From Comamonadaceae bacterium (GTDB lineage Bacteria > Pseudomonadota > Gammaproteobacteria > Burkholderiales > Burkholderiaceae_C): a stretch of 64,000 nt of DNA. How positions within the stretch are numbered: position 1 is the first letter of the stretch; the number at the start of each line of letters is the position of its first letter. The DNA lies in NCBI GenBank assembly GCA_947448735.1, contig CANFOS010000006.1:103835-167834 (forward strand), read 5' to 3'. Positions 25,884 to 33,581 of this stretch are shown one piece after another. Below the pieces are notes generated by a model. The model had not been told where the DNA came from, did not search any database, and saw only the letters and a list, made by a program, of their open reading frames with translations. Both the position numbers and the translations under genes were made by a program.

Positions 25884-25939
25884 TTGAATCGTGAGATTTC
25901 TAGATTCAATTTGACCGGTTTACTCCCTCCCCCGACACT
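25884..25939 (+). promoter_or_regulatory. LysR-type operator and promoter ahead of the OFA/formate dehydrogenase genes
   Basis: TTGAATC (25884-25890) and GATTCAA (25903-25909) form an exact 7-bp inverted repeat with a 12-bp centre, typical of LysR sites. TTGACC (25911-25916) follows one base later, and GACACT (25934-25939) lies 17 bp downstream as a weak -10, which suits an activator-dependent promoter. Confidence 0.6.
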
Positions 25940-25983
25940 CCGCGCAGCTTAAACGGCTGCAGATCAATAACACGGAGACACGC

Positions 25984-27609
25984 ATGTCAGGAATCCTCGA
26001 CAAAGAACGCATCATCGCCGGGCCAGGCTTTAACCGCTGGCTGGTACCCCCCGCCGCGCTGGCCATTCATTTGTGCATCGGAATGGCATACGGTTTTTCA
26101 GTCTTCTGGTTGCCCTTGTCAAAAGCATTGGGCATCAAAGAGGCCATCAAATGCGCGCCAGACGTTGGCTTTTTTGGCCAGCTGTTCACGACGAGCTGTG
26201 ACTGGCAAATCTCTACGCTGGGCTGGATGTACACGCTGTTTTTTGTGCTTTTGGGCTCGTCTGCCGCCACCTGGGGCGGCTGGCTGGAGCGTTCAGGCCC
26301 GCGCAAGGCAGGCGTTGTGTCGGCCTGCTGCTGGTGCGGCGGCATGTTGATATCAGCCCTGGGCATTTACCTGCACCAGTTCTGGCTGATGATTCTGGGC
26401 TCCGGCGTGATTGGCGGCATTGGTCTTGGGCTTGGCTACATCTCGCCCGTGTCAACGCTGATCAAGTGGTTTCCGGATCGCCGGGGCATGGCGACCGGCA
26501 TGGCCATCATGGGCTTTGGCGGCGGCGCGATGATTGGCTCGCCCCTGGCTGCCGACCTGATGAAAAACTTTGCAACGCCCACCAGCGTTGGCGTGGCGCA
26601 AACCTTTGTCGTGATGGCGCTGGTTTATTTTGTCTTCATGATGGCCGGTGCCTTTGGCTACCGCGTGCCTGAAACCGGCTGGAAGCCCGCGGGCTGGACG
26701 CCGCCTCCGGCGCAAGTCAGCAACACCATGATCACCCAAAAGCATGTGCATGTCAGCAAGGTTTGGGGCATTCCCCAGTTTTGGCTGATCTGGATGGTGC
26801 TTTGCATGAACGTGTCCGCCGGTATCGGTGTGATTGGCATGGCATCGCCCATGCTGCAAGAAGTGTTTGGCGGCTCTCTGATCGGTGTGGCCAAAAAATT
26901 TGGTGAACTGGACAAGGGTCAACTGGCTGCGATTGCAACCGTTGCCGCAGGTTTTACCGCGCTGCTGAGCCTGTTCAACATTGGCGGGCGTTTCTTCTGG
27001 GCCAGCCTGTCTGACAAGATGGGCCGCAAGATGACTTACATCGTGTTTTTTGTACTCGGTGGGCTGATGTACTTCAGCGTGCCGGGCAGCGCTGCTGCAG
27101 GATCGATTGTGTTGTTTGTCGGCGCTTTCTGCGTGATTTTGAGCATGTATGGCGGCGGTTTTGCCACCGTGCCTGCCTATCTGGCCGATATTTTTGGCAC
27201 GCAAATGGTCGGTGCCATTCATGGCCGTTTGCTGACAGCCTGGGCAACCGCCGGTGTGTTGGGTCCCGTGGTGGTGAACTACATGCGTGAATACCAGTTG
27301 GGTCTGGGCATTCCGCGCGAGCAGGTTTACAACCAGACGATGTACATCCTGGTTGGCATGCTGGTCGTGGGGTTGATCTGCAACCTGCTGGTCAAGCCGC
27401 TGGATGCCAAGTGGTTCATGACCGACGATGAACTGGCGACAGAAAAGAAACTGGCACACGAAAAAATGGCCGCTTCTGAAGTGGGCACCAGCACCGACAC
27501 CTCGACCGTCAGCCCGGCGCTGGTGGCTTTTGCCTGGGTGGCGGTGGGTCTTCCGCTGGCGTGGGGTGTGTACCGCACACTGCTCAGTGTGGCGAAATTT
27601 TTCGCTTAA
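25984..27609 (+). CDS. OFA-family MFS transporter (oxalate/formate antiporter type)
   Basis: A 541-residue membrane carrier with about twelve predicted helices. OFA features include the N-terminal HLCIGMAYGFSVFWLPLSKA segment, GFGGGAMIGSPLA, and the Asp/Gly-rich loop LSDKMGRKMTY between helices. Compared with OxlT (about 418 residues) it carries an insertion with extra soluble loop near residue 55 and a charged C-terminal tail before a last helix. GGAGA precedes ATG 25984. Placed between a LysR gene and formate dehydrogenase, it likely brings formate or oxalate into the cell. Substrate is inferred from context. Confidence 0.87.
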   Translation: MSGILDKERIIAGPGFNRWLVPPAALAIHLCIGMAYGFSVFWLPLSKALGIKEAIKCAPDVGFFGQLFTTSCDWQISTLGWMYTLFFVLLGSSAATWGGWLERSGPRKAGVVSACCWCGGMLISALGIYLHQFWLMILGSGVIGGIGLGLGYISPVSTLIKWFPDRRGMATGMAIMGFGGGAMIGSPLAADLMKNFATPTSVGVAQTFVVMALVYFVFMMAGAFGYRVPETGWKPAGWTPPPAQVSNTMITQKHVHVSKVWGIPQFWLIWMVLCMNVSAGIGVIGMASPMLQEVFGGSLIGVAKKFGELDKGQLAAIATVAAGFTALLSLFNIGGRFFWASLSDKMGRKMTYIVFFVLGGLMYFSVPGSAAAGSIVLFVGAFCVILSMYGGGFATVPAYLADIFGTQMVGAIHGRLLTAWATAGVLGPVVVNYMREYQLGLGIPREQVYNQTMYILVGMLVVGLICNLLVKPLDAKWFMTDDELATEKKLAHEKMAASEVGTSTDTSTVSPALVAFAWVAVGLPLAWGVYRTLLSVAKFFA

Positions 27610-27642
27610 AACTTCACAGACTCATCTTCGCCTGACACCACA

Positions 27643-29526
27643 ATGAACCATCCTGCACCCCTGCACGAAGTCAAAGCAGTGGCCATCGCCACGCTGGACG
27701 ATTTGCGCGAGCGCATCAAGCGTAAAAGCAAACTCAAGGGGCGGCTGGCAGATGAGGTGTCAGTCGATGAAGTTCGCGGCCTGATCGGCAACAAACCCGT
27801 CTCTGGACACAGGCGCGATTTGCTGATTGAGCATTTGCACAAGCTCAATGATGCCTACCGCGGCTTGCACGACAGGCATTTGGTGGCTTTGGCCAAAGAG
27901 ATGAATATCCCGATGGCCGAGGTCTACGAGGTCGCCACGTTTTATCACCACTTTGAGGTGCTGCGTGGTGATGACCTTGCCCCCGGCCTGACGGTGCGTG
28001 TGTGTGACGGCCTGGCGTGTGAGATGGCTGGCGCACAGGATTTGCTGGCCAGACTACCTGCACTTTTGGGCCAGCAGAATGTTCGCGTGATGGCTGCGCC
28101 CTGTATTGGCCGTTGTGAGCAGGCACCCGCAGCAGTGGTGCACCAGTGCCCGGTGCCTTTTGCGACACCAGACGCCGTTTTGCAGGTGGTAAAAAGCGGT
28201 CTAACCCATGAAAAACGTGGGCAAGCAGCTACAGATTTTATAGTTTCAGAGTTTGCTGAGAAAAGTATTCCGGGTGATGCAAACGGCGCAACGCCGGGCC
28301 AAACCACGTACAAGATGTACCGTGCCAGCGGTGGTTACGCGCTGGCTGCCAGCATCGTCAATGGACAAGACGACATCGAACGCATCCTCAAGGCCATGGA
28401 AGATTCAGGCCTGCGCGGCTTGGGTGGTGCGGGCTTTCCCGCCGGACGCAAGTGGCGCATTGTGCGGGACCAGCCTGCACCGCGTGTCATGGCCGTCAAC
28501 ATCGACGAAGGCGAGCCCGGCACCTTCAAAGACCGTACTTACCTGGAGCGTGACCCCCACCGGTTTTTGGAAGGTTTGCTGATTGCCGCAAGGGTGGTGG
28601 GCACAGATGCCTGCTACATCTACCTGCGCGACGAATACCATGGCTGCCGCGAGATGCTAGAGGCCGAGATCGCCAAACTGCAGGCAGACCCGCCTTGCCA
28701 TCTGCCATTGATTGAATTGCGGCGGGGTGCGGGTGCCTACATTTGCGGCGAAGAGTCCGCCATGATTGAAAGCATTGAGGGCAAGCGTGGTGAGCCGCGC
28801 ATGCGCCCACCGTACATCGCAGAGGTGGGCCTGTTTGGCCGTCCTACGCTGGAGCACAACTTCGAAACCCTTTACTGGGTGCGCGACATCCTTGAAAAAG
28901 GGCCCCACTGGTTCTCCAGTTTTGGCCGCAACGGTCGCAAGGGCTTGAGGAGCTTCAGCGTCAGCGGTCGGGTAAAAAACCCGGGCGTTAAATTGGCACC
29001 TGCTGGCATCACCGTGCAGGAATTGATCGACGAGTATTGCGGCGGCATGGCGCCAGGCCACGACTTTTACGCCTACCTGCCCGGCGGTGCTTCGGGCGGT
29101 ATTTTGCCTGCCAGCCTGAATGCGATTCCATTGGACTTTGACACGCTTCAGCCCTACGGCTGCTTTATTGGCTCTGCGGCGGTCATGATTCTTGGGCATC
29201 AAGACAAGGCCCGTGATGCTGCGCTGAATGTGATGAAATTTTTTGAGCATGAAAGCTGTGGCCAGTGCACGCCTTGCCGTGTGGGCACCGCCAAGGCCGT
29301 CAAGCTGATGCAGGCGCCCAGGTGGGACGCGCAAACGCTGGAAGACCTGGCTGAAGTGATGGGTGATGCATCGATCTGCGGCCTGGGCCAGGCTGCGCCC
29401 AATCCGATTCGCAGCATCCAAAAATACTTTGCCTCAGAAGTCAGCGAAGTCGCCTGGCAGGGCAACCTGCCGCGGCCTGCTGAAGCCCCGGTGACAGAGC
29501 ACAGCATCCACGGAGAAGCATCATGA
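27643..29526 (+). CDS. NAD-dependent formate dehydrogenase beta subunit, NuoE-NuoF fusion
   Basis: A 627-residue diaphorase subunit that passes electrons from the alpha subunit to NAD+. The N-terminal part (about 40-185) is a NuoE/FdsG-like thioredoxin fold with 2Fe-2S cysteines in CDGLACEMAG and CIGRCEQAP. From about 215 it is NuoF/FdsB-like, with NAD/FMN motifs GLRGLGGAGFPAGRKW and NIDEGEPGTFKDR and the 4Fe-4S motif CGQCTPCR. The same fusion occurs in the two-subunit FDH1 of Methylorubrum and in FdwB-type subunits. The linker between domains (about 183-205) is encoded by a repeat copy. It overlaps the next gene by four bases (ATGA). Confidence 0.92.
   Translation: MNHPAPLHEVKAVAIATLDDLRERIKRKSKLKGRLADEVSVDEVRGLIGNKPVSGHRRDLLIEHLHKLNDAYRGLHDRHLVALAKEMNIPMAEVYEVATFYHHFEVLRGDDLAPGLTVRVCDGLACEMAGAQDLLARLPALLGQQNVRVMAAPCIGRCEQAPAAVVHQCPVPFATPDAVLQVVKSGLTHEKRGQAATDFIVSEFAEKSIPGDANGATPGQTTYKMYRASGGYALAASIVNGQDDIERILKAMEDSGLRGLGGAGFPAGRKWRIVRDQPAPRVMAVNIDEGEPGTFKDRTYLERDPHRFLEGLLIAARVVGTDACYIYLRDEYHGCREMLEAEIAKLQADPPCHLPLIELRRGAGAYICGEESAMIESIEGKRGEPRMRPPYIAEVGLFGRPTLEHNFETLYWVRDILEKGPHWFSSFGRNGRKGLRSFSVSGRVKNPGVKLAPAGITVQELIDEYCGGMAPGHDFYAYLPGGASGGILPASLNAIPLDFDTLQPYGCFIGSAAVMILGHQDKARDAALNVMKFFEHESCGQCTPCRVGTAKAVKLMQAPRWDAQTLEDLAEVMGDASICGLGQAAPNPIRSIQKYFASEVSEVAWQGNLPRPAEAPVTEHSIHGEAS
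28190..28244 (-). repeat. Interspersed ~70-bp repeat, copy inside the fused formate dehydrogenase gene
   Basis: Read on the minus strand: ACTATAAAATCTGTAGC (28244-28228), then TGCTTGCCCACGTTTTTCAT and a GGGTTAGACCG block. It matches the 54501 copy in GTAGCTGCT..CC..CG.TTTT..TGGG. The insert is in frame and encodes only the interdomain linker. Confidence 0.6.
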
Positions 29527-32411
29527 ACGCGCCCACCAAGCTGGTTGAAGTTCTGCCGCAGACGGTGGCTTTCCAACTCGACGGCAACACACTTCACGCC
29601 TACCAGGGCGAAACCATTCTGAAAGCTGCCAAGCGCCACGGCATAGCCATTCCGCATCTTTGCTACAAAGACGGCTACCGCGCAGACGGCAATTGCCGCG
29701 CTTGTGTGGTGGAGGTCAAGGGTGAACGCGTGTTGGCGCCCAGTTGCTGCCGCACAGCCACCGCTGGCATGGACGTGCAGGCCAACAGCCCGCGTGCCGT
29801 CAAAAGCCAAAAGATGGTGGTGGAGATGCTGCTGTCAGACATGCCAGATGTGGGCTACAAATGGAATGATGCGGACGGCATCGAAAAAAATGCCGGCCAG
29901 CACGGCGAGCTCAGCGACTGGGCCGCGCGACTTGGCGTAACGGCTCGTCCCGAACTCAAAGCCCTTCGCCGCGACCAACCGAAGGCTGACGTTTCGCACC
30001 CGGCGATGGCTGTCAATCTGGATGCCTGCATTCAGTGCAACCGCTGCGTGCGCGCCTGCCGCGAGGAGCAGGTCAACGATGTCATTGGCTACGCCATGCG
30101 CGGCTCGCACAGTGAAATTGTGTTTGACCTGAACGATGCCATGGGCGACAGCAGCTGCGTGGCTTGCGGCGAATGCGTGCAGGCTTGCCCAACAGGGGCG
30201 CTGATGCCCAAGACCCAAATGGGCACGCAACTGGTGGATAAAAAAGTCGATTCGGTTTGCCCGTTTTGCGGTGTCGGTTGCCTGCTGACCTACAACGTCA
30301 AAGACAACGTGATCGTGAGCGTGGATGGCCGTGACGGCCCGGCCAATCACAGCCGCCTGTGTGTCAAAGGCCGTTTTGGTTTTGACTACGCAGCCAGCCC
30401 GCAGCGCCTGACCACACCCCTGATCCGCAAAGCCGGGGTGGCCAAAGACCCGGCAATGCTGGAAAAGTTAAACCGCAACAGCGCTGACTGGTCCGACGTG
30501 TTCCGCGAGGCAACCTGGGAAGAAGCGTTGAACCTGAGCGGCAGCACCCTCAAAAATTTACGCGACACGCACGGTAAAAAGTCGTTGGCTGGTTTTGGCT
30601 CGGCCAAGGGCAGCAATGAAGAAGCCTATCTGTTCCAAAAACTGGTGCGTACCGGCTTTGGCAGCAACAACGTGGACCACTGCACCCGCCTGTGCCATGC
30701 GTCCAGCGTGGCGGCGTTGCTCGAAGGCGTTGGCTCTGGCGCAGTCAGCAACCAGGTCAACGACGTTGAGCATTCTGACCTGATTTTCGTGATTGGCTCC
30801 AACCCGACTGCCAACCATCCAGTAGCCGCCACCTGGATGAAAAACGCCAGCAAGCGCGGTGCAAAAATTGTGCTGGCCGACCCACGCGTGACCGACATTG
30901 GCAAACACGCCTGGCGCACCTTGCAGTTCAAGGCGGACACCGATGTGGCCATGCTCAATGCCTTGATTCACACCGTGATTGAAGAAGGTTTGACGGACCT
31001 TGACTTCGTTCGTGATCGCGCGAGCAACTTTGAAGCCCTGCGTGAAAACGTCAAGGCCTACAGCCCCGAGGCCATGGCACCGATCTGCGGCGTTCCAGCC
31101 CAAACGCTGCGTGAAGTGGCGCGTGAATTTGCCAAAGCCAAAGGCGCGATGATTTTGTGGGGTATGGGCATCAGCCAGCATGTGCACGGCACTGACAATG
31201 CGCGCTGCCTGATTGCGCTGGTCACGGTGACCGGTCAGATCGGCAAGCCGGGCTCTGGCCTGCATCCGCTGCGCGGTCAAAACAATGTGCAAGGTGCCAG
31301 CGATGCCGGTTTGATTCCCATGATGTTTCCCAATTACCAGCGGGTGGACGACAAGGCCAACCACGACTGGTTTGAGAATTTCTGGAACGTCAAACTCGAC
31401 GACAAGCCCGGCTACACCGTGGTGGAGATCATGCACAAGGCGCTGGCGCCTGACAGCGATCCGCACAAGATTCGCGGCATGTATGTGATGGGTGAAAACC
31501 CCGCCATGAGCGACCCCGACTTGAACCACGCGCGGCATGCACTGGCCAGTTTGCATCACTTGGTGGTGCAAGATATTTTCATGACCGAAACCGCATGGTT
31601 GGCTGACGTGGTGCTGCCCGCCACCGCCTGGCCCGAGAAAACCGGCACCGTCAGCAACACGGACCGCATGGTGCAGTTGGGAAAACAGGCGATTGACCCG
31701 CCGGGTGATGCCAAGCCAGATTTGTGGATCATTCAGCAACTGGCCCATCAGCTCGGTTGTGGCTGGGACTATCCGGGTGAGCATTCGGGCGTGGCTGCTG
31801 TGTATGACGAAATGCGTCAGGCCATGCATGCGGCAATTGGCGGCATCAGCTGGGAACGCCTGGAGCGTGAATCCAGCGTGACCTACCCTTGCCTGAGCGC
31901 CGATGACCCTGGTTCACCTACCGTGTTCATTGACGAGTTTCCAACCGCAGATGGCCGCGTCAAGCTGGTGCCTGCAGACATCATTGCGGCCAACGAACGT
32001 CCCGACGCAGACTATCCGTTCGTGCTTATCACGGGTCGCCAGCTTGAGCATTGGCATACCGGCAGCATGACGCGGCGTGCGGTGGTGCTGAACGCGATTG
32101 AGCCCATGGCGACCGCCTCGATGTGCGGGGCTGATCTGGCTGAAATGGGGCTGACCGCGGGAGACGTGATCACCGTGCAGTCACGCCGTGGTGAAGTGGC
32201 CATTCACGTGCGCCGTGACGACGGCACGCCGCAGGGTGCGGTGTTCATGCCCTTTGCCTATTACGAGGCAGCGGCCAACTTGATGACCAATGCAGCGCTT
32301 GACCCGTTCGGCAAGATCCCCGAGTTCAAATACTGCGCAGTGGCTATTCGCCGTGGCGGCCAGCCTGCCGGCGTGTCGGGCTACGGCACAGCCGCTTTGG
32401 CGGGCCACTAA
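29523..32411 (+). CDS. NAD-dependent formate dehydrogenase alpha subunit (Mo/W bis-MGD enzyme)
   Basis: A 962-residue catalytic subunit that oxidises formate to CO2. In order it shows an N-terminal 2Fe-2S ferredoxin domain (HLCYKDGYRADGNCRACVVE), a NuoG-like His/Cys cluster region, two 4Fe-4S motifs (CIQCNRCVRACREE and CVACGECVQACP), a further 4Fe-4S motif at the cofactor domain (CPFCGVGC), and the catalytic Cys in CTRLCHASS where some enzymes carry selenocysteine. The C-terminal dinucleotide-binding domain has ITGRQLEHWHTGSMTRR. Soluble NAD-linked type, no signal peptide. Whether Mo or W is used cannot be read from sequence. Confidence 0.94.
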   Translation: MNAPTKLVEVLPQTVAFQLDGNTLHAYQGETILKAAKRHGIAIPHLCYKDGYRADGNCRACVVEVKGERVLAPSCCRTATAGMDVQANSPRAVKSQKMVVEMLLSDMPDVGYKWNDADGIEKNAGQHGELSDWAARLGVTARPELKALRRDQPKADVSHPAMAVNLDACIQCNRCVRACREEQVNDVIGYAMRGSHSEIVFDLNDAMGDSSCVACGECVQACPTGALMPKTQMGTQLVDKKVDSVCPFCGVGCLLTYNVKDNVIVSVDGRDGPANHSRLCVKGRFGFDYAASPQRLTTPLIRKAGVAKDPAMLEKLNRNSADWSDVFREATWEEALNLSGSTLKNLRDTHGKKSLAGFGSAKGSNEEAYLFQKLVRTGFGSNNVDHCTRLCHASSVAALLEGVGSGAVSNQVNDVEHSDLIFVIGSNPTANHPVAATWMKNASKRGAKIVLADPRVTDIGKHAWRTLQFKADTDVAMLNALIHTVIEEGLTDLDFVRDRASNFEALRENVKAYSPEAMAPICGVPAQTLREVAREFAKAKGAMILWGMGISQHVHGTDNARCLIALVTVTGQIGKPGSGLHPLRGQNNVQGASDAGLIPMMFPNYQRVDDKANHDWFENFWNVKLDDKPGYTVVEIMHKALAPDSDPHKIRGMYVMGENPAMSDPDLNHARHALASLHHLVVQDIFMTETAWLADVVLPATAWPEKTGTVSNTDRMVQLGKQAIDPPGDAKPDLWIIQQLAHQLGCGWDYPGEHSGVAAVYDEMRQAMHAAIGGISWERLERESSVTYPCLSADDPGSPTVFIDEFPTADGRVKLVPADIIAANERPDADYPFVLITGRQLEHWHTGSMTRRAVVLNAIEPMATASMCGADLAEMGLTAGDVITVQSRRGEVAIHVRRDDGTPQGAVFMPFAYYEAAANLMTNAALDPFGKIPEFKYCAVAIRRGGQPAGVSGYGTAALAGH

Positions 32412-32513
32412 AAGCTACACCCTCAGACTTGCCGTTCACACTGCGAACGTTTCGGATGTTTTGATGCCATCGCCCCACCACGGTGACGCCGTTGCAGAGC
32501 CATGACCGACCAG

Positions 32514-32549
32514 GGTCATGGTCATGGTCATGGTCATGGTCATGGTCAT
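32514..32549 (+). repeat. Hexanucleotide microsatellite (GGTCAT)6
   Basis: Six perfect tandem copies of GGTCAT with a trailing GGT, between the alpha subunit stop and fdhD. In the fdhD frame each unit reads ATG-GTC (Met-Val), giving six possible in-frame start codons after a stop at 32503. Unit number can change without altering the frame. Confidence 0.95.
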
Positions 32550-32592
32550 GGTGCGCGGGCGTATTGACCACCACTGGCAGCCCCGGCTAGAT

Positions 32593-33537
32593 ATGTCACC
32601 TCCTTTTTTCACACAAGCTCACGCCCCTTTGACCTGCGAGGTGTCCGCCATCAATGAGTTTGGCGAGCACATCAGCGTGTCTATTCCCGCAGAGCGGGCG
32701 CTCACTGTGTATGTTGACAAACGGGAGCTGGTCACGCTGATGACGCTGGGTGCCCATCCCGAACTGCTGGTGCTGGGTTATTTGCGCAACCAGCGTTTGG
32801 TCAGCAGCATTGACGAGATCGAGTCCATCACCGTCGATTGGGAGGTGGGTTCGGCGGCCGTCAAAACGCGCCACGGCATTGCTGATATGGACGAAAAAAC
32901 CGCCAAGCGTGTGGTGACGACGGGCTGCGGCCAAGGCAGTGTCTTTGGTGGCCTGATGGACGAGGTCGATCAGATCAAGTTACCACCGGCAGCGGTCATG
33001 ACCCAAAGCCAGCTCTACGCGCTGGTCAACACCATTCGCGTGAAAGAAACCACCTACAAGTCGGCCGGCTCGGTGCATGCGTGTGCCTTGTTTGACACCA
33101 CCGGCAGCGCGCCAGAGATGCTGATCTTTGTTGAAGATGTGGGCCGCCACAATGCGATTGACACGATAGCCGGCTGGATGTGGATCCATATGGCCCCCAC
33201 GCTCCCCACTGCGTGGGGTTCGCCGCCCCCCGAGGGAGCTGCTGCGCCTGCGGACTGGCAAAGCCAGATCCGCGGCCCCTGCTTGAAGGGAGAAGATGCC
33301 CCATCGCAAGCAGCTAGCCTGGTGTTCTACACCACAGGCCGCTTGACCAGCGAAATGGTCATCAAGTCTGCGCAGATGGGCGTCCCGATCGTCGTATCGC
33401 GTAGCGGCATTACCCAAATGGGCCATCAGGTGGCGCAATCGGTCGGCTTGTGTGCGATTGGCCGCGCTACCAACAAGCGCTTTGTTTGTTACACCAGCAC
33501 CCAGCGTCTGGTGCTGCAGCCCGGCCTGGCAGCCTAG
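32593..33537 (+). CDS. fdhD: Formate dehydrogenase accessory sulfurtransferase
   Basis: Transfers sulfur from a cysteine desulfurase to the molybdenum cofactor of formate dehydrogenase. The reactive Cys lies in VVTTGCGQGSV; the FVEDVGRHNAIDTIAGW block and FYTTGRLTSEMVIKSAQMGVPI (read as FYTTGRLTSEMV and IKSAQMGVPI) identify the family. ATG 32593 is chosen because conservation begins there, but no ribosome site is visible; upstream in-frame ATGs come from the GGTCAT repeat (32518-32548) and would add a Met-Val tail. About 38 residues rich in Pro, Gly and Ala (200-240) are extra for the family and coincide with a palindromic DNA element. Confidence 0.92.
   Translation: MSPPFFTQAHAPLTCEVSAINEFGEHISVSIPAERALTVYVDKRELVTLMTLGAHPELLVLGYLRNQRLVSSIDEIESITVDWEVGSAAVKTRHGIADMDEKTAKRVVTTGCGQGSVFGGLMDEVDQIKLPPAAVMTQSQLYALVNTIRVKETTYKSAGSVHACALFDTTGSAPEMLIFVEDVGRHNAIDTIAGWMWIHMAPTLPTAWGSPPPEGAAAPADWQSQIRGPCLKGEDAPSQAASLVFYTTGRLTSEMVIKSAQMGVPIVVSRSGITQMGHQVAQSVGLCAIGRATNKRFVCYTSTQRLVLQPGLAA
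33195..33240. repeat. Palindromic repeat-like element inside fdhD
   Basis: CCCCACGC (33195-33202) and GCGTGGGG (33211-33218) are exact inverted copies with an 8-base loop. A C-rich then GAGGG block (33221-33236) follows. The style resembles short GC-rich palindromes often seen between genes in Comamonadaceae. Here it is translated in frame as an insertion in FdhD. Confidence 0.55.
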
Positions 33538-33581
33538 CCCCTGGCCAGCAACGGTTAGCCGCTTTAGGCTAACCTCATGCC

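Noticed and set aside
30558..31829. Long (423-codon) minus-strand frame inside the formate dehydrogenase alpha gene
   Set aside because: It is antisense to a clearly conserved protein, is His/Val/Gln-rich as expected for a shadow of GC-rich coding DNA, and has no recognisable domain. The same holds for long antisense frames in OFA, metG, purF and gltX.
32503..32560. CRISPR-like short repeats
   Set aside because: The units are 6 bp with no spacers: a simple microsatellite. No CRISPR array or cas gene is seen anywhere.
32344..32574. Minus-strand frame with a His-Asp repeat (HD)n that looks like a metal-binding protein
   Set aside because: It is only the complement of the GGTCAT microsatellite and the end of the alpha subunit gene; no start signal or conserved domain.
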